Shown: positions 27,184 through 35,619, counted from the stretch's first letter. The stretch: DNA of 64,000 nt from Woeseiaceae bacterium (GCA_021773135.1 JAJFKP010000049.1:1-64000); one strand, 5' to 3'. Program-made: numbers and translations. The notes: a model not told the origin generated them from the letters alone.

Positions 27184-27558
27184 CTAATTTCTCGTTGAGC
27201 GGAAATACCAAACTGCCCCACCAGCCAGAAGGAGTTGGACGAAAAATCCGATTATTAGAAGCATAGGAGCGATGAACTGCGGTTCGTAGACGGTATTGTG
27301 CCAGTCCATGCCTGCCGCCTGCATTTGTCCTCTGACGTTTAGGGCCCCTTCCGAAGTCTTGGCGTACATAATCAGGAAAAACGCTGCTGCGACACAGTAA
27401 AGCGCTGTCACTAATCTGAACAGCGTTGGACTCAATTCGTCGCCCTTGAGGTGTGCAACAACTAATAGCGCCGACGTTGCAGATAAGAATGCCACAAACA
27501 CCGTCACCGCAAAGTTCAGTAGCGTTATCCAAAGATCTAAAAGCTCGTATTCGCTCAT
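27184..27558 (-). CDS. Small membrane protein, four predicted segments
   Basis: 124 residues from ATG 27558 (MSEYELLDLW), with AGAAGA before it. Hydrophobic segments lie near residues 10-35, 45-65 and 95-120 (TLLNFAVTVFVAFLSATSAL, LVTALYCVAAAFFLIMY, FIAPMLLIIGFFVQLLLAGG). No family is recognised. It lies between two long-form repeats in the accessory region. Confidence 0.65.
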   Translation of the reverse strand: MSEYELLDLWITLLNFAVTVFVAFLSATSALLVVAHLKGDELSPTLFRLVTALYCVAAAFFLIMYAKTSEGALNVRGQMQAAGMDWHNTVYEPQFIAPMLLIIGFFVQLLLAGGAVWYFRSTRN

Positions 27559-27607
27559 TCTTCTTTTTCTGATATTTCGCTGTGACCGCAGTCTGACCAG
27601 CGAGCGC

Positions 27608-27683
27608 ATGTCCGCTTTAAATCAAGAGCGGCCTGTCGGTAGTTTAGCAAACCAGTGGCTGGTTTCGGCCAGGAGCAGCCGGT
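27608..27683 (-). repeat. Long-form dispersed intergenic repeat, copy 2
   Basis: Minus-strand reading: TGGCCGAAACCAGCCACTGG, TTTGCTAAACTACC, CAGGCCGCTCTTGA and AAAGCGGAC. Same order of blocks as the other long copies. Confidence 0.72.
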
Positions 27684-27803
27684 GATCCTCCACATGGAGC
27701 TGGTTCTTCGCGAAACTTAAAGTGAATTCTAGAAGATGTTTCCGCGGTAACGTGGGACGTCTGCTTTTACCAATACCAGCCGCTCAGCGATTCTTACTCG
27801 ATC

Positions 27804-27888
27804 TGCCGCTTTCGGCCAGAACCGGACATTAGGGCCAAACTGCATGGTCCGAATTAGCGCGGCCACAATATTCGGCCACAAGCGGTCA
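27804..27888. repeat. Two short-form palindromic repeats
   Basis: 27804-27828 contains TGCCGCTTTCGGCCAGAACC; 27871-27888 contains TTCGGCCACAAGCGGTCA, a half copy. Both follow the short form seen at 25815. Confidence 0.5.
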
Positions 27889-28263
27889 TTCACTGGCTTC
27901 TGGTCGCTCCGCAAAATGCAGCAAGACGCCTGTCGGGTCCCACACATAGGTGACAATTAAACCCCACGGCTTGAGTTCAGGTTTAGCCACTTTAGTCCCT
28001 GCAAATTTTTCGGCCAATTTAATAGAAAGAAAATGTTCGTACCACTCTTCCGCTGAATTGACCCAAAAATGAAGCATCACGCCTTGCGCGTAGTTATTGT
28101 AATTTCTGGGTGATAACAGGAAACGGTAGCCAAACTGCGTATCCACTTCGCAGACTTCATCGGTATCCCAGTTAATCTTGAAGCCCATATGTTCGTAAAA
28201 CGACTTTGACACCTCATAGTCGTTTGAGGGAACAAACGGTTTGAAGTCCAGAATTTCTCTCAT
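27886..28263 (-). CDS. VOC family protein (glyoxalase/bleomycin-resistance-like)
   Basis: 125 residues, the normal size of one VOC module pair. The strands LDFKPFVPSNDYEVSKSFYE, HMGFKINWDTDEVCEVD, GVMLHFWVNSAEEWYEHF and WGLIVTYVWDPTGVLLHFAE are typical. The protein could bind a metal or a small ligand; the substrate is unknown. No partner gene is evident. Its stop codon overlaps a short-form repeat. Confidence 0.82.
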   Translation of the reverse strand: MREILDFKPFVPSNDYEVSKSFYEHMGFKINWDTDEVCEVDTQFGYRFLLSPRNYNNYAQGVMLHFWVNSAEEWYEHFLSIKLAEKFAGTKVAKPELKPWGLIVTYVWDPTGVLLHFAERPEASE

Positions 28264-28308
28264 AACTTAGCTGCGCCTTTTCGCTGTTTGCCACTAACGA
28301 TCTTAAAC

Positions 28309-28668
28309 CTAATGCAGGTTTAGCAAGATGTAAGCAATTGCGACCAGGATGAAATAGAAAATCGTTAGCGCTATTCCGAAGGTTGATGCAAGTCGTCGTG
28401 ACCTATCCGGTCTTGGGACAGACCGCGTGATTGCCATAGAAATCATACTCAATTGTGAAACAAACATTACTGCCCGAACAATCTGTCCCTCGGCATTCCC
28501 AATTCGACTCATGTCAAACAGATAGGGAATGAAGATGTGCTGTGCAATTTCAGCAATAGGCGCCCCAATTCGCATACCGAAACTTAAGAATAGCAGGATG
28601 AAAATCCCGAAACACACTGTAATCGGATTTAGCCAAGCTGATTTTGAGAGATTGCTAAAATCGTACAT
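28309..28668 (-). CDS. Small membrane protein of unknown function
   Basis: 119 residues from ATG 28668; the frame opens at a TTG 24 bases earlier. Three hydrophobic segments are seen: PITVCFGIFILLFLSFGM, IVRAVMFVSQLSMISMAI and TFGIALTIFYFILVAIAYIL. No family is recognised. It lies just downstream of a long-form repeat, in the run of small accessory genes. Confidence 0.55.
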   Translation of the reverse strand: MYDFSNLSKSAWLNPITVCFGIFILLFLSFGMRIGAPIAEIAQHIFIPYLFDMSRIGNAEGQIVRAVMFVSQLSMISMAITRSVPRPDRSRRLASTFGIALTIFYFILVAIAYILLNLH

Positions 28669-28696
28669 TCGAGTATTCGATATGGTATCCAAAAGA

Positions 28697-28771
28697 GCGT
28701 CTGCTTTAGGTCATTAGCGGCCCCTCAGCATTTTATCACTCCAGCGGTTGGTTTCTGCCATAAGCAGACAG
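28697..28771 (-). repeat. Long-form dispersed intergenic repeat, copy 3
   Basis: Minus-strand reading: GTCTGCTTATGGCAGAAACC, AACCGCTGG, TGATAAAATGCTGAGG, GGCCGCTAATGACCTAAAGC, AGAC. Its ends GTCTGCTTA and TAAAGCAGAC are nearly perfect inverted repeats. Confidence 0.72.
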
Positions 28772-28839
28772 TTTGGCTTAATACTCCCCAGTGGCAGCTA
28801 GCGGCCGGAAGCCGCCAGTATTTGCATTGCGTAACGCGA

Positions 28840-29348
28840 TTAAGCCCAGTCTTTGTTTTCGATGAAAGCAAATAGTGCTGGCTTTTGTGCCTCGTGTTTC
28901 TCTACCTTCTCCGCCAGCCGCTGAAACCACTCCCATGGCGTTTCACGACCGAGATCCTCTCTCAATTCGCGGACATAATTATCGGCAATATTCCATGGGT
29001 GCAATATCGGATGACTAAAAAAGTCACAGTCCAGATCCATGTCTATCTGCCGACGATGCACCATAATTCCCAGACTCTCCCAGGTTGCGAAGTAAGCAAA
29101 TAGTAACGGCAAGTTATCGCCAAAACGGTCATCCAGTTGCTATCTGGACAGACCAGTGGGCACGTCAAAAGTTGACAACATCATCTTTGTAAATTCGACT
29201 GTCTGAAACGCCCTTATTAGCTCGAACGCAGCTTCTCTCTCGTCTCTTTTCTTCGAGTGTCGAAACTGGATGTTCAGCGAAACTAGTGAGGCAAGGATGC
29301 AAGGGACACCGATATTTCGGCAACAGAAGCCTGATCCGATAACATCAT
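28840..29348 (-). pseudogene. Broken DUF4760-like protein gene
   Basis: Reading the minus strand from ATG 29348 gives MMLSDQASVAEISVSLASL. The frame then shifts near 29288 and continues as VSLNIQFRHSKKRDEREAAF, ELIRAFQTVEFTKMMLSTFD and VPTGLSR. A TAG stop follows at 29142-29140, and the frame goes on as QLDDRFGDNLPLLFAYFATW through to HEAQKPALFAFIENKDWA. The reconstructed product, about 165 residues with an N-terminal membrane segment and a helical domain, resembles DUF4760 proteins. At least one frameshift and one nonsense codon break it. The last 90 codons alone would be an open frame but only with a TTG start and no ribosome site. Confidence 0.72.
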
Positions 29349-29437
29349 GTCAAATTTTCAACATTGGCTGTTTACCGCCAGATACTTACGAAGCAGACCA
29401 CTCCGGACCACCAGTGGGTATTTTCGAGTGAGTTTCA

Positions 29438-29905
29438 TTAAGCCGTTGACCCATGCATATGCGCAATTTTCCACTCACCGTCCTCCTTAATCAAAGTCAT
29501 GGAAATATATGTCTGGTAAATTGGACGCGGCGCCGCATTGCCAGGTATGACTTCGTACATTCGTTTAAAACTTACGACAGCGGCATCATTTCCATATACA
29601 CGCACAATTGGCGCTTCAATAGTGACGATGACATCCCATTTCGGATCCAATTTTTGTACTGCAGCTCGCTTCGCCAATTGAACTCGCAGGTTCTGTGCCT
29701 GATCAGCGCGGCGCCACATCTCAAATACTTGAATCCGGTCACTCGTTACCAATGCAGCCTGTGCCGTTAGGTCACTTTCTAACTCCGCCCACTTGTGCAC
29801 AACAGCGAGCACGTCGTCAGAGTCGTCCGCGACAGCGCCGAGAGGCGCAAGCAACGCAAAGAAAAAGATCGTTAGTACTCGATAGTTCTGGCTCAGATTC
29901 TGCAT
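29438..29905 (-). CDS. Secreted NTF2-like (DUF4440/SnoaL-type) protein
   Basis: 155 residues from ATG 29905 with AGGAAA upstream. A signal peptide ends near GAVADD. The mature domain has VLAVVHKWAELESDLTAQAA at its first helix, then WDVIVTIEAPIVRVYGNDAAVVSF and YISMTLIKEDGEWKIAHMHG, the typical end of DUF4440/SnoaL-like folds. Function unknown; such domains bind small molecules or act as stress-linked helper proteins. Confidence 0.82.
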   Translation of the reverse strand: MQNLSQNYRVLTIFFFALLAPLGAVADDSDDVLAVVHKWAELESDLTAQAALVTSDRIQVFEMWRRADQAQNLRVQLAKRAAVQKLDPKWDVIVTIEAPIVRVYGNDAAVVSFKRMYEVIPGNAAPRPIYQTYISMTLIKEDGEWKIAHMHGSTA

Positions 29906-29957
29906 GATAGTTTCCTATAAATAGTATTTTTGTTGATTGTTTGGAATTGGGCGTGCT

Positions 29958-29989
29958 GGCCGCTTTGCGTCATTGGCGGACAGTTTAGC
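29958..29989 (-). repeat. Partial long-form repeat (right half)
   Basis: Minus-strand reading GCTAAACTGTCCGCCAATGA, CGCAAAGCGGCC matches the right half of the long repeats. Confidence 0.5.
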
Positions 29990-30078
29990 TCAAAATCGCG
30001 TAGTGACTGCTTGCGGTCAGGTGCGGACGTTGCGCGGCTTAGAAATTGACTCTGACCCTGCATTATCTGCTTTTTCAG

Positions 30079-31119
30079 TCAGTGATGGTCATGGGTTTCG
30101 GGAGCCTCGAGTGATGGGCCTCTGCGTGGACCACCCCGCGGAGGGCCACCACCTGGCGGCCTGCCCCGTTGGTCGACAATCGCACCTGCAAAGCAAGTCA
30201 AGACGCCGTTGAGTTCCGGGGGCCGCGCGTGGTAATGGTAGCCGTAAGCGTCTGTCGAATGACCGTTGCAGGTATCCAGGTCTGCACCGGACATCGGGCT
30301 GTGGATGGTGTAACCGTCCAGGGCTAAGGCAAAAGGCGCCGTCTCGCCGTGGGGCGCGACTCCGACCTCACCGCATCCGGTTGCTGCGTGCATATGGTAG
30401 CCCTCAAACGGGTTCACGTGGCCGCCGCAGTCATCGAACGCTGCAATCGTGTAGGCACCGAGGATGGCGTCGACCGGGGCGGCAGCGTCGATCCGGACGC
30501 CGTTGAACGTTACGCCAAGCGGTGGGGCCGCGCGGGTCCCTGTGTTTCGTCGAACGGGCACCACGGGGATCCGCACGGTGGTTGTGATCGGTTCACCACC
30601 TTCGAGCCATTCCATACGTCCCTCGACGCAGTAGTTTTCGTATTCCTCCGCCACGTCGGGGCGTGCGGCCGCTTCGAAGGCTTCTTTGGTGCCAGTTACG
30701 CGCACACGGCCTTTTTCATCGTGGAGCATCCAATGATCGTCGTTGTAGATTTGGGATAAATTGAGAATGAACTGGCCTGTAATGTCGTAGAGGTTCTCAC
30801 CGTCCAGCCAGATGCCAACTTCGGCCTCCGTCGCCGCCGTGCTCCCTGGACAGAATGGGCCCACGTCGTAGTTGGCAGGCGAACCTGCCACGGTGATTTC
30901 GTAGCATGATGTGGCCGTCCCGTCGGACAGTGTGCATTCGACCGTCGTAATGTCCTGAGTCAGTGCCCCGGGCACAAATAAGTGAATCGGTATTTCTTTG
31001 CCCATGGGCTCGGGGTCAGTTTCGTCTGGAGAACTCGTGCAGCCGGCGAGAGCGACGAGACAGAGCATGGAAGCGGCTTCCAGCTTATAACTTGTTAGGA
31101 TCAGTCTTGACCATGGCAT
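30079..31119 (-). CDS. YHYH domain lipoprotein
   Basis: 346 residues from ATG 31119; an ATG at 31068 is an alternative. The lipobox is VALAGC. The C-terminal domain carries the hallmark YGYHYHAR and the histidine-rich FEGYHMHAATGCG, IHSPMSGADLDTCNGH. The last 30 residues are rich in Gly, Pro and Arg, ending in His. YHYH domains are found in secreted proteins of marine bacteria, and the histidine clusters suggest metal binding; activity is not established. No partner genes are evident. Confidence 0.82.
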   Translation of the reverse strand: MPWSRLILTSYKLEAASMLCLVALAGCTSSPDETDPEPMGKEIPIHLFVPGALTQDITTVECTLSDGTATSCYEITVAGSPANYDVGPFCPGSTAATEAEVGIWLDGENLYDITGQFILNLSQIYNDDHWMLHDEKGRVRVTGTKEAFEAAARPDVAEEYENYCVEGRMEWLEGGEPITTTVRIPVVPVRRNTGTRAAPPLGVTFNGVRIDAAAPVDAILGAYTIAAFDDCGGHVNPFEGYHMHAATGCGEVGVAPHGETAPFALALDGYTIHSPMSGADLDTCNGHSTDAYGYHYHARPPELNGVLTCFAGAIVDQRGRPPGGGPPRGGPRRGPSLEAPETHDHH

Positions 31120-31632
31120 TGAACGTTTCCAAGAACAGTGAGGTGGACTAAGGATACTGGGCAGAGGGCGCAACTACACTGCCTCCTCAATATAATTATG
31201 TGGCGGCACTGTAATCACGCAATGCGACGCATGATTGTTGTGGGATGCAAACGACCACAATGGGTCAGTAGCCGTCATTCTATCTCAAATTGCCCGGGCG
31301 ACTGCTTCCGGCCAGAAGCCGCAACTCGATCGATGCTAGTTTTCGGAAGAATGGCTTCTAAGCGCTGCAGCTTCAATTGGCGAGCGCAACACCTAATGTC
31401 TAACTATAGAGAGGCCGCTGTTGACCCTTTCTTTGCATTCATTCTGAGCGGCAGCCTGGCCCGATGTGTACCGCTCAAACGCCTGCTACAAGCAGCCGTT
31501 TACCAATCTCGATTCTTGCCGAGTTTCCGATAAACAGTTAATAAACCAATGAAAACGTGCATGTAAATAGATCGGTAACGTCGTCACAACCGCACGAATT
31601 CTTAAGGCGAAACGGCGAACTGTCACCAGAAT
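31120..31632. other. Intergenic region with repeat fragments
   Basis: No convincing gene. It holds a short-form repeat at 31300-31323 (GACTGCTTCCGGCCAGAAGC and next bases) and the right end of a long form at 31409-31430 (GAGAGGCCGCTGTTGACCC). Confidence 0.45.
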
Positions 31633-32121
31633 TTACGGCGCGTTGACCGTAGGGGCTTGCTGTGATTGTTCAATCGATTTGTACCAAACGAATGCTATCA
31701 CTACTGTCATGGTCGGATGCGCAATCAAAGATGCCCAGGTGTAGGGCACCCAGTCCATCATGAAGGCCCGGCCCATCATAGGTGCGAGAATACCTTGGGC
31801 AATGAACCAAAGAATGACCCCCCAAATTAGGCCGGCGGCAACCCACGGGAGGCGCGCCAACATTGTTCTTCGCAACAGCACGTACCCAGTTGGAAACACG
31901 ATAGCGCCGACGCACAAGTGAAGCACATAGGCGGTTGTGTAACTCACTTGGACACCCGTGAAGGTCTTGATGAGGCCGATGACCAGATTAGCGGGTTCCA
32001 TTTGAAAGCCAAACAATACAGGTGCAAGCAAAAGGCCGAAAGACTCAAATACAATTTCCGCTGTTACCCCTGCTATCAGAAGAACGGCTATTAGTGGCAG
32101 TGGCTCAGAGAAGGTGTTCAT
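31633..32121 (-). CDS. Membrane protein, four predicted segments
   Basis: 162 residues from ATG 32121 with AAAGGA upstream. Hydrophobic segments: PLPLIAVLLIAGVTAEIVFE, YVLHLCVGAIVFPTGYVLL, LPWVAAGLIWGVILWFIAQG and SLIAHPTMTVVIAFVWY. No family is recognised. It follows the AhpD-like gene by 56 bases on the same strand and probably shares its promoter, opposite the TetR gene. Confidence 0.72.
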   Translation of the reverse strand: MNTFSEPLPLIAVLLIAGVTAEIVFESFGLLLAPVLFGFQMEPANLVIGLIKTFTGVQVSYTTAYVLHLCVGAIVFPTGYVLLRRTMLARLPWVAAGLIWGVILWFIAQGILAPMMGRAFMMDWVPYTWASLIAHPTMTVVIAFVWYKSIEQSQQAPTVNAP

Positions 32122-32177
32122 TTTTTTGTCCTTTCGTTGGATCCTGGTCACGTCGTTCTCGCCGAAGAAGACGTGCT

Positions 32178-32732
32178 CTACGCCGCCTTTTGCCAATCGA
32201 ACTTCCGGGCAGGAGCATCGATCGGCGTGTTGGCCAGGTGGTTCGTGTAATTCGACATCACTTTCTGAGAGACGCCAAGGATGACTTCCAGAATCTGACG
32301 TTTTGTGAATCCCGCATTCAGGAATGCCTGCACCGCGCTGTCGTCAACGTTGCCGCGATCACGAACGACCCTCAGCGTAAACGTGCGCAGGGCTTCTAAC
32401 CGGCTGTTGGGCAGCGGCGTTTCATTGCGCAACGCATCCGAGATGTCGTCGCCAACGCCCATGCTCTTCGCAATGAGAGTATGACCGGGAACGCAGTAAT
32501 GGCAGTTGTGTTCCACATTAGCCGTCTGCCAGACGACGGTGAGTTCGTCCTTGTCAAAGCTGGAGTTCGCAAATAGCTCATGGGCTGTCTTGTACGCTTC
32601 AAGAAGAGCGGGTGCCTCAGCCATGACCGCATGGAGGCCTGGAGTCCTTCCGAACGATTTCTTCGAGTCGGCGAGCAGCGGTTTGCTGGCGTCTGGGGCG
32701 GTGTTTTCGGTGTGCAAGGTGAATTCAGTCAT
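32178..32732 (-). CDS. AhpD-like/carboxymuconolactone decarboxylase family protein
   Basis: 184 residues. The core has the redox motif EHNCHYCVPGH (C77, C80, H84), typical of alkylhydroperoxidase D-like proteins, and the later helix AFLNAGFTKRQILEVILGVSQ. Members reduce peroxides or act in related thiol chemistry as cytoplasmic oligomers. A good GGAAACG site precedes the ATG. It is divergent from a TetR regulator, and both promoters contain a similar 20-bp element, so it is probably repressed by that regulator. Confidence 0.88.
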   Translation of the reverse strand: MTEFTLHTENTAPDASKPLLADSKKSFGRTPGLHAVMAEAPALLEAYKTAHELFANSSFDKDELTVVWQTANVEHNCHYCVPGHTLIAKSMGVGDDISDALRNETPLPNSRLEALRTFTLRVVRDRGNVDDSAVQAFLNAGFTKRQILEVILGVSQKVMSNYTNHLANTPIDAPARKFDWQKAA

Positions 32733-32760
32733 GATCGTTTCCTTTTAGAGTCAATAGGGT

Positions 32761-32803
32761 TTGTACCGATTGGTTTAGACTAATCGGTTTAAACTGATCA
32801 GTC
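32761..32803. promoter_or_regulatory. Operator-like elements before the AhpD-like gene
   Basis: TTGTACCGATTGGTTTAGAC (32761-32780) differs at only three positions from the element at 32932 before the TetR gene. Overlapping it, 32778-32803 is a 26-bp palindrome centred on GTTTAAAC with outer arms GACTAATC and GATCAGTC (two mismatched pairs). Confidence 0.6.
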
Positions 32804-32931
32804 AAAACCTTTCTCAAGAATCGGGCGAATTGAGCCTTGGGAGACTGCCAGAAACGGCCAGAATAGCAGGTTTTCTGCAGGTTTGTTGGTTTGGCGGGCT
32901 TCTATCGATCACGCGAATGGTCTACATCAGT

Positions 32932-32951
32932 TTGTATCGAATGGTATAGAC
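32932..32951. promoter_or_regulatory. Operator and promoter of the TetR gene
   Basis: TTGTATCGAATGGTATAGAC matches 32761-32780 closely. TTGTAT (32932) and TATAAA (32956) have an 18-base spacing and could be the -35 and -10 boxes, so the element lies inside the promoter. Confidence 0.58.
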
Positions 32952-32993
32952 ATGCTATAAAGAGACCACACTGGAACTAGAGAAAGGATGGCA

Positions 32994-33572
32994 ATGCCCT
33001 GGGAAAAGTCATTTGATGAAGAAGCCGCGCTTGAGAAGGCCATGCTGGTGTTTTGGGAAAAGGGCTTCGAGCCTGCGTCTATCGCAGACCTGATCGAGGG
33101 AACGGGGATCAACCGTGGCAGTCTTTACAACGCCTTTGGCGGTAAACAGAAATTGTTCGTCAAAGCTCTGAAGAAGTACGATCGGTATCGTCAGGATACG
33201 TTGGCCCGATTGGAAGCATTGGACGATCCGAAAAAGGCAATCACTGCGCTTTTCGATGACGTGGTCACCAAGGCCGTGACTGATCAGGATCGCAAGGGCT
33301 GCTTCTTGTTCAATACCGCGTTGGAGATCGGCAGCCACGATAAAGAAGTAAAAGAGATCGTTAGCAATGGCGTTAGAGAGAATGAAGCCTTTTTCCGACG
33401 TAGTATCGAGGTGGGGCAAGCCCGAGGTGTTTTTCGTAAGGATCTTGATCCTGGGGCCACGGCTAAAACTCTATTGGCCTTGATCGTCGGTATTCGTGTT
33501 CTCGGCCGCGGCGTGTTTACAGAGGCGGCCCTGCGGACGATTGCCAACGAGGCGAAGCGACTAATTGCATGA
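32994..33572 (+). CDS. TetR/AcrR family transcriptional regulator
   Basis: 192 residues if started at ATG 32994, which has AAAGGA 6 bases upstream; an ATG two codons earlier overlaps that site. The N-terminal helix-turn-helix reads ALEKAMLVFWEKGFEPASIA, DLIEGTGINRGSLYNAFGGK. The rest is a helical ligand domain with the RKGCFLFNTALEIG segment common in the subgroup that controls redox or oxidoreductase genes. It is divergent from the AhpD-like operon and shares an operator-like 20-mer with it. Confidence 0.92.
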   Translation: MPWEKSFDEEAALEKAMLVFWEKGFEPASIADLIEGTGINRGSLYNAFGGKQKLFVKALKKYDRYRQDTLARLEALDDPKKAITALFDDVVTKAVTDQDRKGCFLFNTALEIGSHDKEVKEIVSNGVRENEAFFRRSIEVGQARGVFRKDLDPGATAKTLLALIVGIRVLGRGVFTEAALRTIANEAKRLIA

Positions 33573-33617
33573 CATTCGAGTAGCAAGAAATGATTGTGCG
33601 ACAGAAGTTGCCAGTGG

Positions 33618-33682
33618 CAAGTTTTGGCCGAAACCAGCCCTTGGGCTGATAAACTGGTGAGAGGCCGCTTTTGACCGGATGG
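33618..33682 (+). repeat. Long-form dispersed intergenic repeat, copy 4
   Basis: Plus strand: TTTTGGCCGAAACCAGCCC, TTGGGCTGATAAACTGGTGA, GAGGCCGCTTTTGACCGGAT. Same block order as the copies at 27101, 27608, 28697 and 34801. Confidence 0.73.
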
Positions 33683-33967
33683 TCTTGCCTGGTTTTATTG
33701 GGCACCTGAGTTAAGTCCAAAGGTCCGGTTTTCGAAGCGGACAGGACTGATATTTCCGTCGTAAACATGCCGGCGTTCTCGGTTTTAGAAGCGTTAGATG
33801 TAATCGAACACATCGCTGCACCGCTTTCTTCGGGTCATCGTGCACCTCCGTAGGCCAAGTTAGACCTAAATGCAGGTGTTCACTAAACCTGAGCAAGACC
33901 ACAAAGCAGCCATTCGAGCTAGTCGTGCAATTGAACCGTTATCGCGTATTGAAAGGGAGACCACTCG

Positions 33968-34768
33968 ATGTCGACAACAGATGAAATGGGACTCACCGCC
34001 GAGGCGGCGAACGGCTATGAAGAGTTCTTCGTTCCAGCGATTTTCGACCAATGGCCTCCGACCATGGTTGCTGCTGCGGCGGTCAGCAAAGGCGACGACG
34101 TCTTGGACGTAGGGTGCGGAACCGGTGTATTGACACGTGCGTTAGTGCAGCACGTAGGAGACGGCGGTAGCGCAACCGGTTTCGATCTTAGTGAGAGCAT
34201 GTTAGGCGTAGCGCGAAACCGCTGCCCTGACGCGACCTTCAAGCAAGGAAACGTCATTCAACTTCCGTTTGACGATCAGAGTTTTGATGCGGTGATTAGC
34301 TCTTTCATGCTGATGTTCGTGTCTGATCCAGAAAGAGCTCTCAGCGAAATGCAGCGCGTTCTCAGGCCCGGCGGTCGCTTGGTTATTAGTGTTTGGCAAG
34401 GACTGGAAAACAACGTCGTTTATCGCGACTTGGTCGAGGCGACTCGCGAGGTTGCCGGTGATGATTCAGCAGACTCGATGGCATGGCCGTTTACGATGGG
34501 CCAAGCGGGCAGATTGGAAGGCATCTTCAAGTCTGTCGGCATGAGAGGCGTCGCCATAAGTGAACATGACGGAACTGCAACTTTTCCCTCGGTCGAGGAC
34601 TTCGTGGCGACAGAGATTCAAGCATGGCTGTTGGCGGATAGCGTTGACGTAGATCAGATCAATGCGATGGTGAAATTGTTGCGAACCAAGTATCCGCCGT
34701 TCGAGAAAGTCACCGGCGAGGTTAGCTTCCCTCTCAATGCGCTTGTAGGCAAAGCGATTACAGTTTAG
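33968..34768 (+). CDS. Class I SAM-dependent methyltransferase
   Basis: 266 residues. Motif I is VLDVGCGTG (residues 45-53), followed by ATGFDLSESMLGVAR (motif II region), IQLPFDDQSFDAVISSFMLM and MQRVLRPGGRLVISVW. This is the UbiE/Methyltransf_11 pattern. A GGGAGA site lies upstream. The acceptor substrate is unknown. It stands between two long-form repeats in the accessory region and has no clear operon partner. Confidence 0.88.
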   Translation: MSTTDEMGLTAEAANGYEEFFVPAIFDQWPPTMVAAAAVSKGDDVLDVGCGTGVLTRALVQHVGDGGSATGFDLSESMLGVARNRCPDATFKQGNVIQLPFDDQSFDAVISSFMLMFVSDPERALSEMQRVLRPGGRLVISVWQGLENNVVYRDLVEATREVAGDDSADSMAWPFTMGQAGRLEGIFKSVGMRGVAISEHDGTATFPSVEDFVATEIQAWLLADSVDVDQINAMVKLLRTKYPPFEKVTGEVSFPLNALVGKAITV

Positions 34769-34800
34769 TAATCGCAGCTCTTCAGGTGCTCTCTTGGCGA

Positions 34801-34869
34801 CCGCTTGTGGCCGATGCCAGCCGCTGGGCTGCTAAACTACTGAGAGGCCGCTATTGACTTGAAGCGGCC
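34801..34869 (+). repeat. Long-form dispersed intergenic repeat, copy 5
   Basis: Plus strand: CCGCTTGTGGCCGATGCCAG, CCGCTGGGCTGCTAAACTAC, TGAGAGGCCGCTATTGACTT, GAAGCGGCC. The ends CCGCTT and AAGCGG are inverted. Confidence 0.73.
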
Positions 34870-34918
34870 AATTGGCTTATCAGCACTACAGGACGAAGGT
34901 AAGGTAGGCTTCTTGGTC

Positions 34919-35308
34919 ATGCTCAGCAAACATATCGTCGCAACAGCGCTCGTGATCGTCGGGGTTATCCATTTGTTGCCGCTGTCCGGTGTTACGGGAA
35001 GCGCGCGACTTGCCACCTTGTATGGGATCCCATTCGATGAACCGAACTTGGCAATTCTCATGCGTCATCGCGCCATTCTTTTCGGTCTACTTGGGCTCTT
35101 CCTGATTTATGCGGCGTTTAGACCATCGCTGCAAGTCCTGGCTTTTTTCGCTGGGTTTGCCAGTGTCACCTCTTTCCTTTGGCTGGCGTACAGCACGGGA
35201 CAATACAACAAGCAGGTCGCCACGGTTTTTGTGGCCGACGTAATTGCGCTCGCTTGCCTGATCATCGGTGCTATTGCCTGCTTTATACGACGCACTACGA
35301 CAGAATAG
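34919..35308 (+). CDS. Small membrane protein, four predicted segments
   Basis: 129 residues from ATG 34919; the open frame begins at 34859 inside a repeat. Hydrophobic segments cover most of it: HIVATALVIVGVIHLLPL, HRAILFGLLGLFLIYAAF, LQVLAFFAGFASVTSFLWLA and VFVADVIALACLIIGAIACF. The RHRAILFGLLG pattern is shared by conserved proteobacterial membrane proteins of unknown function. No Shine-Dalgarno is clear. Confidence 0.72.
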   Translation: MLSKHIVATALVIVGVIHLLPLSGVTGSARLATLYGIPFDEPNLAILMRHRAILFGLLGLFLIYAAFRPSLQVLAFFAGFASVTSFLWLAYSTGQYNKQVATVFVADVIALACLIIGAIACFIRRTTTE

Positions 35309-35619
35309 TTCGCTATTGGCCGAAAGCAGACCACAACTTTTCCCGGTTTCTCTAAACCTGAATGGCCGCTTTCGGGAAGAGCGGTCCTGCAGATCTTCCG
35401 ACGAACTATTTGTAATCAGTACGTCCGCGGTTCGGTGGAACCGTGCCGTCTCCGGCGCTCGCCCTCGTGCTGCTCGGATCGCTACGCGTTCGCCTTATCA
35501 TGCGCAGCTAGTCCTACTTGATTTCAATTATCGATAGTACATGGTTGGCTGACTCCCAAATTCTGGAAAAAGCGGCGCAGCAGGGCTCCGCCGTGCAGCC
35601 GGTTGTTCGGACGCGGTCC
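35309..35619. other. Intergenic region with two short-form repeats
   Basis: No gene. 35309-35332 (TTCGCTATTGGCCGAAAGC and next bases) and 35364-35387 (GGCCGCTTTCGGGAAGAGC and next bases) are short-form repeats. Confidence 0.5.

Noticed and set aside
31138-31533. 131-codon plus-strand frame.
   Set aside because: Composition is not protein-like, no ribosome site, and it contains copies of the intergenic repeat.
25815-35387. Dispersed repeats considered as a CRISPR array.
   Set aside because: Spacing is irregular (hundreds to thousands of bases), orientation varies, genes lie between, and no cas gene is present.
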